Assembly: GCA_016705575.1 (NCBI GenBank)
Contig: JADIXX010000003.1
Span: forward strand, 434,001-498,000
Origin: Candidatus Aalborgicola defluviihabitans
Lineage (GTDB): Bacteria > Pseudomonadota > Gammaproteobacteria > Burkholderiales > Burkholderiaceae_C
DNA: 64,000 nucleotides
Direction: 5' to 3'
The position numbers and the translations under genes were made by a program. The notes under the pieces were generated by a model that ran no database searches, was not told the DNA's origin, and saw only the letters and a program-made list of their open reading frames with translations. Below, piece after piece: positions 36,810 to 45,328 of the stretch; position 1 is the stretch's first letter; the number at the start of each line of letters is the position of its first letter.

Positions 36810-38300
36810 ATGTTGATGAGAGCCGCGTCACAAACGCTCACCGAGCAGCTCTACACCCGCTTTGCCGAGCGCATCCGTACCCGGCTGCTGGCGCCGGGGG
36901 CGCGTCTGCCGTCGGTACGCCAGTGTGCGCAGCAGCAGGGTGTGAGCCCGTCCACCGTGGTGGCGGCGTATGACCAGTTGCTGGCCCACGGGCTGGTGGA
37001 AGCCCGTAAGAACCGGGGTTTCTATGTGCGGGAAATGGCTCTAGCCCTCGTCAAACCTACACATCAAGCTATCAATTCAATAGCACAAGAGCCAGCACAT
37101 GCTGGCTTTGGAGCGCAGCATGTGCCCATCAACGCCACCGCCTTGATTCGTGGCATGTTCCACCGTGTTTCAGATTTGCCCCAACCCGGTCTGGGCGTAT
37201 TTCCGCCGGACTGGCTGGAGACGAGCTTTATGGCAGCGGCGGTGCGCAAGGTCACCAATAGCTGGGCGCTGCAGTCGTTGTCTCTGCAATACGGTGACCC
37301 GGCGGGTGACGCCAGTCTGCGCCAGGCCCTGTCGCACAAGCTGGCGGCCTACAACGTGCACGCGACCCCTGCGCAAATCGTAACCACGGTGGGCGCTACC
37401 CATGCGCTGGACATTGTGAGCCGCACCTTGCTGCGCGCGGGCGACTATGTGATGGTGGAAGAGCCCGGCTGGGCCATTGAGTTTGCGCGTCTGACTGCCC
37501 TGGGGATGCGCATTTTGCCGGTGCCGCGCCACGCAGATGGGCCCGACCTGGATGTAATGGCCCGTTACTGCGGGTTGCATGCCCCCAAGCTGTTTGTTAG
37601 CGTGAGTGTGTTCCACAACCCCACCGGCTACTGCCTCTCGCCGGGCAGCGCCCACCGCGTGCTGCAACTGGCCAACGCGCACAACTTTCACATTGTTGAA
37701 GACGACACCTACAGCCACATTGCGCCCGACCACGCCACACGCCTGTGTGCGCTGGACGGCCTGCAGCGCACAATCTACGTGGGTGGGTTTTCCAAGATTT
37801 TGGCGCCGGGCTGGCGTGTCGGTTTTCTGGCAGCGCCGCCCGCTTTGGTGGAAGCCTTCATCGATACCAAGTTGCTGGCCACACTCACCACACCTGCCTT
37901 ATTGGAGAAAGCGCTGGCCGGTTGCATTGAGCAGGGCCAGCTGCGCCGCCACGCCGAGCGTATCCGCACCCGGCTGGACCAGGCCCGTGGGCGCTGTGTG
38001 CAGCTGGCGCTGGCCCACGGCTGCAGTTTTGCCACACCCCCGGCGGGCCTGTTTGGCTGGGTAGAGACGGGTGTAGATACCGATGCGCTGGCCCAGCGCA
38101 TGCTTGACGTTGGTTACCTGTTGGCGCCGGGTGCCCTGTTCCATGCGGAACGCCAACCCAGCACGCTGATGCGCATCAACTTCGCCACCACCCAGGATGC
38201 CAAGTTTTGGGAAACGTTTGAGCGCATTAGGGCTGAAAGATGTCCCCAATTTTGTGTAAACGGGGAGGTCGGTTTCAGCCCCTCTGGCATTGGACCTTAA
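36810..38300 (+). CDS. MocR-type transcriptional regulator (GntR HTH fused to aminotransferase domain)
   Basis: About 496 residues. The N-terminal GntR winged helix (TLTEQLYTRFAERIRTRLL, LPSVRQCAQQQGVSPSTVVAAYDQL) is followed by a PLP-binding aminotransferase-like domain with VSVFHNPTGYCLSPG and the lysine in YVGGFSKILAPGWRVGFL. MocR proteins sense PLP-amino acid adducts. AGGAG sits 6 bases before ATG 36810. It is divergent from the lysE-led operon. The linker between the two domains carries copy 5 of the 42-bp element (ALALVKPTHQAINSIAQEP). The last 20 residues differ from normal family ends and enter IS-end-like sequence. Confidence 0.9.
   Translation: MLMRAASQTLTEQLYTRFAERIRTRLLAPGARLPSVRQCAQQQGVSPSTVVAAYDQLLAHGLVEARKNRGFYVREMALALVKPTHQAINSIAQEPAHAGFGAQHVPINATALIRGMFHRVSDLPQPGLGVFPPDWLETSFMAAAVRKVTNSWALQSLSLQYGDPAGDASLRQALSHKLAAYNVHATPAQIVTTVGATHALDIVSRTLLRAGDYVMVEEPGWAIEFARLTALGMRILPVPRHADGPDLDVMARYCGLHAPKLFVSVSVFHNPTGYCLSPGSAHRVLQLANAHNFHIVEDDTYSHIAPDHATRLCALDGLQRTIYVGGFSKILAPGWRVGFLAAPPALVEAFIDTKLLATLTTPALLEKALAGCIEQGQLRRHAERIRTRLDQARGRCVQLALAHGCSFATPPAGLFGWVETGVDTDALAQRMLDVGYLLAPGALFHAERQPSTLMRINFATTQDAKFWETFERIRAERCPQFCVNGEVGFSPSGIGP
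37043..37084 (+). repeat. Dispersed 42-bp palindromic element, copy 5
   Basis: AGCCCTCG (perfect), 17 nt (TCAAACCTACACATCAA), GCTAT, 7 nt (CAATTCA), ATAGC. In frame in the linker between the HTH and aminotransferase domains of the MocR-type regulator. Confidence 0.8.
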
Positions 38301-38429
38301 TTATCAGAGGCCTTACACAAGAAGTTGCAACGAATGAAATGTTTGGGCAATGGGCTTCAGTTGGCCTCCTTCATTTGCGATTTTTCCGCGTATATTCGAC
38401 CGATCCCATAATTCTGGAGAGCATGTTCG

Positions 38430-39200
38430 ATGAAAGCGGTCATTCTTGCCGGTGGGTTGGGTACCCGTATCTCTGAGGAAACCCACCTCAAGCCCAAGCC
38501 CATGATAGAAATCGGCGGCAAGCCCATTTTGTGGCACATCATGAAGAGCTACTCAGCCCATGGTGTGAATGATTTTGTGATTTGCTGCGGCTACAAGGGC
38601 TACCTGATCAAAGAGTACTTTGCCAACTACTTTCTGCATATGTCCGACGTCACGTTTGACATGGCCAACAACCAGATGCAAGTGCACGAGCGCCATGCCG
38701 AGCCTTGGCGTGTCACACTGGTGGACACAGGGGAAGACACCATGACGGGTGGTCGGCTCAAACGTGTGGCGCCTTATGTTCAGGACGAGACAGCGTTCTG
38801 CTTTACCTACGGAGATGGTGTCGCCGATGTCGATATCAGTGCCCAGATTCAGTTCCATAGAACGCACGGCAAGCTGGCCACGGTGACGGCCGTGCTGCCG
38901 CCGGGCCGCTATGGGGCCTTGCAACTCACGGGTTCAGCAGTGCGCGGTTTTAGCGAAAAGCCGCACGGTGAGGGTGGTTTGATCAACGGCGGATTTTTTG
39001 TGTTGTCGCCCCAAGTGTTGTCACTGATTGACGGCGACAGTACCCCATGGGAGTCCACTCCCTTGCAATCCCTGGCGAGCCAGAATCAGCTGATGGCGTT
39101 TGAGCACCAGGGTTTTTGGCAACCGATGGACACACTACGTGAAAAGAATCTGCTGGAAGAGTTGTGGCAGTCTGGCAATGCGCCCTGGAAAGTGTGGTGA
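38430..39200 (+). CDS. rfbF: Glucose-1-phosphate cytidylyltransferase
   Basis: A 256-residue nucleotidyltransferase making CDP-glucose from CTP and glucose-1-phosphate. Signature VILAGGLGTRISEETHLKPKP at the N-terminus and PMIEIGGKPILWHIMK follow the RfbF pattern; the CTP/Mg-binding FTYGDGVADVDI is present. A GGAGAG lies before ATG 38430. First gene of the surface-sugar operon; the upstream 130 bases hold its promoter. The stop shares one base with the next ATG. Confidence 0.95.
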   Translation: MKAVILAGGLGTRISEETHLKPKPMIEIGGKPILWHIMKSYSAHGVNDFVICCGYKGYLIKEYFANYFLHMSDVTFDMANNQMQVHERHAEPWRVTLVDTGEDTMTGGRLKRVAPYVQDETAFCFTYGDGVADVDISAQIQFHRTHGKLATVTAVLPPGRYGALQLTGSAVRGFSEKPHGEGGLINGGFFVLSPQVLSLIDGDSTPWESTPLQSLASQNQLMAFEHQGFWQPMDTLREKNLLEELWQSGNAPWKVW

Positions 39201-40258
39201 TGCAACCAAATGCGTCTTTTTGGCAAGGCAAGCGCGTCTTGCTGACAGGGCACACCGGGTTTAAAGGTGCATGGTTGGCATTGTGGTTGCAGTGTCTGGG
39301 GGCCGATGTCACCGGGATAGCACTTGCACCTCCGACCACACCCAATTTGTTTGAACTGGCGAAGCTCGCGTCCACAATGCGTAGCCACGTATGTGATATC
39401 CGAGATGCCCAAGCGCTGGCAGCGCTGGCGCGCCATGCCCAGCCAGATATTGTGCTGCACCTGGCTGCCCAAGCACTCGTGCGTGCTAGCTATCTTGATC
39501 CCCTGCGGACTTATTCTACGAACATTATGGGCACGGCGCACGTGCTGGATGCCCTGCGGGGGCTCGATAGCACGCGGGTTGCGGTTATGGTCACGACCGA
39601 CAAGGTTTACCGCAATTTGGAGCATCCGTATCCCTACCGGGAAGACGACATGCTGGGGGGGCATGACCCCTACAGTGCCAGCAAAGCAGCCAGCGAGCTG
39701 GTCATTACCAGCTACCGCGATGCCTTTTTGTCCCAGCAGGGCCTGGCCGTGGCCAGCGCCCGAGCAGGCAACGTGATCGGTGGCGGAGATTGGGCGCAAG
39801 ACCGGCTCATCCCCGACTGCATACGCGCGTGGCAGTCTGGGCAAACCCTGGTCATCCGACGACCCGACGCCATTCGCCCTTGGCAACATGTGCTGGAACC
39901 ACTAGCAGGCTATTTACGCCTGGCTGAAGCACTGTGGCAACAACCCGCTTTGGCGGGTGCCTACAACCTGGGCCCACCCACCGATGAAGCGGCTACCGTA
40001 AAAGCAGTGGTAGAACTCGCCCGTAGCCCTCGTGAAACATACGCAGTAAGCTATGAAATCGATAGTAATTCACCACATGAAGCGGGCTGGCTGGCACTGG
40101 AAACCGCCAAGGCGCGTACCCAGTTGGGGATTCATCCGCGCTGGACGCTGACCGAAGCGGTGCAGCGCACCATGGCGTGGTACGAGGCGCAACATGCAGG
40201 CGCAGATGCCCGCGCGCTGTGTGAAGCCGATATCGCCGCCTATGAGGGGCCGCCATGA
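39200..40258 (+). CDS. rfbG: CDP-glucose 4,6-dehydratase
   Basis: A 352-residue extended SDR. VLLTGHTGFKGAWLALWLQ is the RfbG-type NAD motif; the catalytic YxxxK is in DPYSASKAASELV. It converts CDP-glucose to CDP-4-keto-6-deoxyglucose. The start is TGATG-coupled to rfbF. Copy 6 of the 42-bp element lies in the C-terminal region (SPRETYAVSYEIDSNSP), a surface loop by position. No RfbH-type 3-dehydrase follows, so the product is not directed to 3,6-dideoxyhexoses. Confidence 0.93.
   Translation: MQPNASFWQGKRVLLTGHTGFKGAWLALWLQCLGADVTGIALAPPTTPNLFELAKLASTMRSHVCDIRDAQALAALARHAQPDIVLHLAAQALVRASYLDPLRTYSTNIMGTAHVLDALRGLDSTRVAVMVTTDKVYRNLEHPYPYREDDMLGGHDPYSASKAASELVITSYRDAFLSQQGLAVASARAGNVIGGGDWAQDRLIPDCIRAWQSGQTLVIRRPDAIRPWQHVLEPLAGYLRLAEALWQQPALAGAYNLGPPTDEAATVKAVVELARSPRETYAVSYEIDSNSPHEAGWLALETAKARTQLGIHPRWTLTEAVQRTMAWYEAQHAGADARALCEADIAAYEGPP
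40025..40066 (+). repeat. Dispersed 42-bp palindromic element, copy 6
   Basis: AGCCCTCG (perfect), 17 nt (TGAAACATACGCAGTAA), GCTAT, 7 nt (GAAATCG), ATAGT. In frame near the C-terminus of rfbG. Confidence 0.78.
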
Positions 40259-40815
40259 GTCGGTTCACCTTCACGCCTCTTCCGCTGACGGGTCTGCACC
40301 TGGTCCAGCGCCAGCGGCTAAGCGATAGTCGCGGTGAATTGAGCCGCATTTTTTGCGCCTGGGAGCTAGCGCCTATAGGCTGGACCCAACCCATTGCCCA
40401 GATCACCCACACCCGCACGGTCAAGCGGGGCACCGTGCGTGGCTTACATTATCAAAACGTACCCCATGCAGAAGCCAAGTTGGTCAGCTGCACCAAGGGT
40501 GAGGTGTGGGATGTGGCGGTTGATCTGCGCCCGGATTCGGTCACCTTCTTGCAGTGGCATGCCCAGCACCTGGTGGCTGACCATGGTGACGCCATGCTCA
40601 TACCGCAGGGTTTTGCCCATGGCTTCCAGGCGCTGACCGACGACGTGGAGTTGCTGTATTGCCACTCTGCCGCCCACGCCCCATTGGCCGAAGCTGGCAT
40701 CCACCCGTTGGAGCCTCTGGTGGCCATCGGCTGGCCTTTGCCGGTAACCGATTTGTCGTCCCGCGACGCATCCCATGCCTGGCTGACCGCTGATTTTGAA
40801 GGAGTGCACCCGTGA
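40255..40815 (+). CDS. RfbC-like deoxysugar epimerase (3,5-epimerase family)
   Basis: A 186-residue cupin-type sugar nucleotide epimerase. TVKRGTVRGLHYQNVPHAE includes the catalytic His of the RfbC family, WDVAVDLRPDSVTFLQW and MLIPQGFAHGFQAL are further signatures. It would epimerise the CDP-4-keto-6-deoxy sugar made by RfbG at C5 and/or C3. It overlaps rfbG as ATGA and the methyltransferase by 4 bases. True substrate nucleotide (CDP rather than dTDP) is inferred from the operon. Confidence 0.88.
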   Translation: MSRFTFTPLPLTGLHLVQRQRLSDSRGELSRIFCAWELAPIGWTQPIAQITHTRTVKRGTVRGLHYQNVPHAEAKLVSCTKGEVWDVAVDLRPDSVTFLQWHAQHLVADHGDAMLIPQGFAHGFQALTDDVELLYCHSAAHAPLAEAGIHPLEPLVAIGWPLPVTDLSSRDASHAWLTADFEGVHP

Positions 40816-42038
40816 AGTGCCGTCATTGCAACGCCGCGTTGCGTTTGCCTTTTTTGGACCTGGGGAGTGCTCCGCCGTCCAACGCCTACCTGAGTGAGCA
40901 GGCCTTGCTGGCCGCCGAAACCTGGTTTCCCCTGCGGTTGATGGCGTGCGAAAGCTGCTGGCTGGTACAAACCGAAGACTATGCCGGGCGCGAGGCGCTG
41001 TTTACCGAAGACTACGCCTATTTCAGCTCGTTCTCCAGCAGTTGGCTAGCCCATGCGCAGGCCTACGTGCAGGCCATGCGCAGCCGCTTTCAACTGGATG
41101 CCGCGAGTTGCGTGGTGGAAGTCGCGTCCAACGATGGGTATCTGTTGCAATACGTGCAAGCCGCCGGCATTCCCTGTTACGGCGTGGAGCCCACAGCCAG
41201 CACCGCCCAAGCGGCCAGAGGCAAAGGCATTGAAAGCATCGAACGTTTTTTTGGTGTGGAACTCGCAACCGAACTGGCTGCTGCGGGCCACCAGGCTGAT
41301 TTGACCGTTGCCAACAACGTGCTGGCCCATGTGCCCGACATCAACGACTTTGTGGCGGGCTTTGCCCTGTTGCTCAAGCCCCAGGGTGTGGCCACCTTTG
41401 AGTTTCCGCACCTGCTGCGCATGGTACAGGGCTGCCAGTTTGACACTGCCTACCACGAACACTATTCCTACTTGTCGCTCACAGCGGTCACCCGCATTTT
41501 TGCCGCCAACGGTTTGCGCGTGTTTGACGTACAGGAGCTGCCTACACACGGTGGCAGCTTGCGCGTGTTTGCCCAGCGCGCGGACAGTGGGCGCGCCCTG
41601 GTGCAGCCAGCAGTTGCCGAGCTGCTGGCAGTGGAAAGCGGTGCAGGCATGACACGGCCAGAGTTCTATAGTCAATTCCAGCTCCAGCCCTCGCGAATAG
41701 TACGTGAGTTGCTATCATTTTTGGTAAATCAAGTCGATCAAGGAGGGCGTGTAGCGGCTTATGGCGCCGCAGCCAAAGGCAACACATTGCTCAACTATGC
41801 CGGGGTGCGACCCCACCTGCTGCCCTATGTGGTGGACATGAATCCAGCTAAACAGAACAAGTACCTGCCCGGCAGCCGCATCCCCATCGTGAATGAGGCG
41901 CACCTGAAGGCCAACCGCCCCAGCCATGTGCTGATTCTTCCTTGGAACCTGAAAACCGAAGTCATGGAGCAGTTGCATTACGTGCGGGAATGGGGTGGCA
42001 CGTTTGTCACGATGGTCCCTAGTTTGGAGCTGCTGTGA
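40812..42038 (+). CDS. TylCIII-type sugar C-methyltransferase
   Basis: A 408-residue three-domain protein. The N-terminal zinc-binding domain has Cys3, Cys6, Cys46 and Cys49; a SAM methyltransferase domain (VEVASNDGYLLQYVQAAGIP, VANNVLAHVPD) and a C-terminal Methyltransf_14 domain (RVAAYGAAAKGNTLLNYAG) follow. This is the NDP-hexose 3-C-methyltransferase architecture (TylCIII/TcaB9), which adds a methyl branch to a 4-keto deoxysugar. Copy 7 of the 42-bp element is in frame between the last two domains. GTGA overlap with the next gene. Confidence 0.92.
   Translation: MKCRHCNAALRLPFLDLGSAPPSNAYLSEQALLAAETWFPLRLMACESCWLVQTEDYAGREALFTEDYAYFSSFSSSWLAHAQAYVQAMRSRFQLDAASCVVEVASNDGYLLQYVQAAGIPCYGVEPTASTAQAARGKGIESIERFFGVELATELAAAGHQADLTVANNVLAHVPDINDFVAGFALLLKPQGVATFEFPHLLRMVQGCQFDTAYHEHYSYLSLTAVTRIFAANGLRVFDVQELPTHGGSLRVFAQRADSGRALVQPAVAELLAVESGAGMTRPEFYSQFQLQPSRIVRELLSFLVNQVDQGGRVAAYGAAAKGNTLLNYAGVRPHLLPYVVDMNPAKQNKYLPGSRIPIVNEAHLKANRPSHVLILPWNLKTEVMEQLHYVREWGGTFVTMVPSLELL
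41686..41727 (+). repeat. Dispersed 42-bp palindromic element, copy 7 (degenerate right arm)
   Basis: AGCCCTCG (perfect), 17 nt (CGAATAGTACGTGAGTT), GCTAT, 7 nt, then a decayed right arm GGTAA. In frame between domains of the C-methyltransferase (PSRIVRELLSFLVNQ). Confidence 0.65.
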
Positions 42039-42523
42039 TCGAGATACACCCCAGCGCCCAGGTATCTCGGTTGGCTGATTTGGAAGACTCGGTGCGCGGT
42101 ACGCGCATCGTGGTGGGCGCGCATTCGGTGATCGACAGCTTCGTTAAGGTCAAGCCGGTGGGTGGCTCGGGGGATCTGATCATCGGCTCGCACTGCGCCA
42201 TCAACTCCGGGTGCGTACTCTATACCGGCAACGGCATTCACATTGGCGACCACGTTGCCATCGCCGCCAATTGCACCTTTGCGCCGGTCAACCACGCCTA
42301 CCAGGAAAAATCCCGCTTGATCCGCGAACAAGGCTTTTTGCCCAGCCGCGGAGGTGTCGTGGTTGAGGATGACGTGTGGATCGGTGCCAACTGCGTACTA
42401 CTGGATGGAGCGGTGCTGCGCCGGGGTTGCGTGCTGGCCGCCGGTACCGTCGTGCGTGGTGAAATTCCCGCCTACACCGTGTGGGCCGGTGAACCACCGC
42501 GCCAAGTCGGGCAACGCCAGTGA
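42035..42523 (+). CDS. Hexapeptide-repeat sugar O-acyltransferase
   Basis: A 162-residue left-handed beta-helix protein (repeats such as IIGSHCAINSGCVLYTG, IGDHVAIAANC, VVVEDDVWIGANCVLLDGAVLRRG) with CoA-binding C-terminus EIPAYTVWAGEPPRQVG, typical of maltose/galactoside O-acetyltransferase-like enzymes that acetylate surface sugars. Start GTG 42035 overlaps the preceding stop as GTGA. Acceptor unknown. Confidence 0.88.
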   Translation: MIEIHPSAQVSRLADLEDSVRGTRIVVGAHSVIDSFVKVKPVGGSGDLIIGSHCAINSGCVLYTGNGIHIGDHVAIAANCTFAPVNHAYQEKSRLIREQGFLPSRGGVVVEDDVWIGANCVLLDGAVLRRGCVLAAGTVVRGEIPAYTVWAGEPPRQVGQRQ

Positions 42524-43323
42524 AACAGTGCACTGTTCTGGGCGGGCAGGGGTACATTGGACGCCACTTGGTTCAGCATTTGCTAGCCCAGGGTTGGACA
42601 TGCCATGTGCCCAAACGCGGGGACGAAACCTATTTGCTTGGGGAATTGGGCACCGTGTTCTATTGCGTGGGCCTGACGGCTGATTTTCGGACACGACCCA
42701 TGGATACGGTTGAGGCGCACGTGGGCTTGCTGCAGCGGGTTTTGCGTGAGGCACACTTTGAACGGTTGGTGTATCTGTCCAGTACACGGGTGTATCTGGC
42801 TGCCGCAAACACCGATGAAGACCAGGCGTTGCACGTGCTACCGCAAGACCCAGACGACATTTACAAGCTTTCCAAACTCATGGGTGAGAGTCTGGCCCTG
42901 AACTCAGGCCGGCCCTGCGTGGTGGCTCGCCTGTCCAACGTGGTGGGTGGTAATGCTGGCAATGCAGAGAGTTTTGTTTACAGTCTGCTAAAAGATGCTT
43001 ACCAGGGTCGCGTGGTGTTGCGCAGTGATCCACAGACCGCCAAGGACTATATTCACATTGACGATGTGGTGGGCTTGTTGCAACGCGTTGCGCAAGGCAG
43101 CAAACAGCGCATCTACAACTTCGCCAGCGGTGTGCAGGTCACCCACGCCCAGTGGTTGCAGCGCATTGTGCAGGCAACAGGCTGCGAGTATGAGGTGGTG
43201 CCAAGCGCACCGCATCACGCTTATATGCCAATCCACGTCGAGCGCATTCGCGATGAATTTGACTTCCAACCCCGGGCCACACTGGAAGCACTTTGCACAA
43301 TGACCCCCCCATCACAAACCTAG
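42520..43323 (+). CDS. NAD-dependent epimerase/dehydratase family (SDR), probable sugar 4-ketoreductase
   Basis: A 267-residue short-chain dehydrogenase. VLGGQGYIGRHLVQHLLAQG is the nucleotide-binding motif; the catalytic Tyr-Lys pair is in DDIYKLSKLMGES. In the operon context it likely reduces the 4-keto group of the branched CDP-sugar. GTG 42520 overlaps the preceding stop as GTGA; the chain of overlaps from rfbF to here shows one transcript. Confidence 0.85.
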   Translation: MKQCTVLGGQGYIGRHLVQHLLAQGWTCHVPKRGDETYLLGELGTVFYCVGLTADFRTRPMDTVEAHVGLLQRVLREAHFERLVYLSSTRVYLAAANTDEDQALHVLPQDPDDIYKLSKLMGESLALNSGRPCVVARLSNVVGGNAGNAESFVYSLLKDAYQGRVVLRSDPQTAKDYIHIDDVVGLLQRVAQGSKQRIYNFASGVQVTHAQWLQRIVQATGCEYEVVPSAPHHAYMPIHVERIRDEFDFQPRATLEALCTMTPPSQT

Positions 43324-43332
43324 AAAGCTGAG

Positions 43333-44124
43333 ATGTCCAGTCACTCAAAAACTCCGCCGCCTCCAGCAGTGCTCAACCACCTGACCACAATGTTTTTTGG
43401 AATATCCAACCAGACTGAGTTCGTCAAAGGCATACAACAATGTGTAAATAACATTCAGGGACAACAAGGCATTTATTCCGGCGACAACTTGTTTACATAC
43501 CATAGGAATTTGAGTTTTTTAGAGGATGCGCCTCTAATGCAGGCTGTTCAGAAACACGCGCAGACCGACGTTGAGCGGGCGATCCTCTGGCGATTTTCTA
43601 CGGTAGTTTGGGGAGCCCGTAACGGCTTAAAGTTGGATGGTGATTTTGTGGAGTGCGCTTGTTACAAGGGAACAACCGCGAGGATTATTTGTGATGCCAT
43701 CAATTTCGCTGGGCAAAAAGATAGGCGGTATTACTTGTATGATCTTTTCGACCATGATCCATCTATGGCGCACCACGCCATGCCTGAGCACAGCAAGCTG
43801 TTGTACCAGTCGGTCAAGGACCGATTTGCGGATGCGCCCAATGTCGTTGTGACTCAGGGAAGCGTTCCAGCCGTGTTGTCGGATGTTGCTCCTGAAAAAA
43901 TTGCATTCATGCATCTCGACCTCAATAACGCAGATGCAGAAGTTGGAGCGCTGGACGTTCTATTTGAACGTATGGTTCCAGGCGCCGTGCTGGTTCTGGA
44001 CGACTATGGCTGGCTTGGTTACCGCGCACAAAAATTGGCGGAAGACCCTTGGTTTGCAGCTCGGGGCTACTTTGTAGTGGAGTTGCCCACAGGGCAGGGT
44101 TTGGTTATCAAGCAAAAGGATTGA
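43333..44124 (+). CDS. TylF/MycF-type O-methyltransferase-like protein
   Basis: A 263-residue protein. The segments LDGDFVECACYKGTTARIICD, YYLYDLFDHDPSMAHH and IAFMHLDLNNADAEVGALDVLF with VLDDYGW match the TylF/macrocin O-methyltransferase family (PF05711), with Asp ligands for Mg. Such enzymes methylate sugar hydroxyls in polysaccharide or macrolide pathways. Fewer GC-ending codons than upstream genes. It starts 9 bases after the SDR and is followed 5 bases later by a CmcI-like gene. Confidence 0.85.
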   Translation: MSSHSKTPPPPAVLNHLTTMFFGISNQTEFVKGIQQCVNNIQGQQGIYSGDNLFTYHRNLSFLEDAPLMQAVQKHAQTDVERAILWRFSTVVWGARNGLKLDGDFVECACYKGTTARIICDAINFAGQKDRRYYLYDLFDHDPSMAHHAMPEHSKLLYQSVKDRFADAPNVVVTQGSVPAVLSDVAPEKIAFMHLDLNNADAEVGALDVLFERMVPGAVLVLDDYGWLGYRAQKLAEDPWFAARGYFVVELPTGQGLVIKQKD

Positions 44125-44129
44125 AAGCA

Positions 44130-44909
44130 ATGAATCCTATTGAGCAGTTTGAAAGCGAACGCGCCGAGCGTATCGTATCTCTTGCCGATGACGCTGTCTT
44201 CGTCACCTTGTCGCGCGACTGGTTGCAAGCTTCCATGCAGCGTAAATATGTCTACAACTTCGAATGGATGGGGCGCCCCATCATCCAGTACCCGCAGGAC
44301 ATGGTGGCCATGCAGGAACTGGTGTGGCAGGTGCGCCCGGACCTCATCATAGAAACCGGGATTGCCCACGGCGGGTCGCTGGTGCTGAGTGCCAGCCTCC
44401 TGGCCATGTTGGACATGTGCGACGGCATCGAAGCTGGAGCGACCCTGGATCCGCGCCAGAGCAGTCGCAAAGTCATCGGTATCGATATCGACATACGCGC
44501 GCACAACCGCGCGGCCATCGAGTCTCACCCCATGGCCAGCCGCATCCAGATGGTTCAAGGTTCTTCTGTGGCGCCTGACACCATTGCCGCGGTCCATGCA
44601 GCCGCTGCTGGTTACCAGCGCGTGCTGGTTTTGCTGGATTCCATGCACACCCATGATCACGTGCTGGCGGAACTACAGGCCTATGCACCCTTGGTTACGC
44701 CAGGCAGCTACTGCGTCGTGTTTGACACCTTTGTAGAAGACATGCCGCCGGGCTTTTTCGACGACCGCCCCTGGGATGTTGGCAACAACCCCAAGACAGC
44801 ACTGCGCCAATGGCTGCAAACGCACCCTGACTTCGAGGTGGATGCCAGCTGGCCCAACAAACTGATGGTTACTGTGGCGCCAGAGGGTTTTCTGCGCCGC
44901 AAGGGCTAG
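44130..44909 (+). CDS. CmcI-family methyltransferase/hydroxylase-like protein
   Basis: A 259-residue protein of the CmcI (cephalosporin hydroxylase) family: YNFEWMGRPIIQYPQDMVAMQ, IIETGIAHGGSLVLSAS, VIGIDIDIRAHNR and VLVLLDSMHTHDHVLAEL. Members act as SAM-dependent sugar O-methyltransferases in several LPS clusters. It starts 5 bases after the TylF-like gene. Two adjacent methyltransferase-type genes suggest a multiply O-methylated glycan. Confidence 0.87.
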   Translation: MNPIEQFESERAERIVSLADDAVFVTLSRDWLQASMQRKYVYNFEWMGRPIIQYPQDMVAMQELVWQVRPDLIIETGIAHGGSLVLSASLLAMLDMCDGIEAGATLDPRQSSRKVIGIDIDIRAHNRAAIESHPMASRIQMVQGSSVAPDTIAAVHAAAAGYQRVLVLLDSMHTHDHVLAELQAYAPLVTPGSYCVVFDTFVEDMPPGFFDDRPWDVGNNPKTALRQWLQTHPDFEVDASWPNKLMVTVAPEGFLRRKG

Positions 44910-44940
44910 AAATCGCGCAGGGGGCGCCGAGCGGCTGCCT

Positions 44941-45219
44941 TCATACTCCCATGGACTGCGCGGCGTAACGCAGGTAGGTCACCGCGAATTCACTGTGGCC
45001 ATGGGCCAGTTCCACTTCGGCCAAGCAAGCCAGTGCCATGGCGTCGTGGGCCACCGCGCTGAGCACAGCCTCTGCCAATTCAGTCACGTTCGCCCAGTGC
45101 CGGTTGTCGATGCGCCCATCGGTGGTGTGTGCTTGGGGCTGCGCGGCTTTGGCCTTGTCCAGCAGAATTTGCAGACGCTGGTGCGTGACGAATCGTATTT
45201 GATCTTGATCGCTTGCCAC
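44941..45219 (-). CDS. Hypothetical short protein, possibly a fragment
   Basis: A 92-residue frame with a GTG start and no recognised family. It is alanine-rich and helical (LAEAVLSAVAHDAMALACLAEVELAHGHSEFAV), resembling a TPR-like repeat. It opposes the sugar operon and has normal GC bias. It could be the C-terminal remnant of a larger gene, or chance coding on the opposite strand of degraded sequence. Confidence 0.35.
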   Translation of the reverse strand: MASDQDQIRFVTHQRLQILLDKAKAAQPQAHTTDGRIDNRHWANVTELAEAVLSAVAHDAMALACLAEVELAHGHSEFAVTYLRYAAQSMGV

Positions 45220-45328
45220 CAGCAGTGGCCCAGGTCAGCATTCACCGGCTGAAAGCGGCGTTTGGATGGAGCCCCGCGTCGGTAGAACAGCGTATCGTCC
45301 CCTGGTTGCCGTCATTACCTGTCACACC

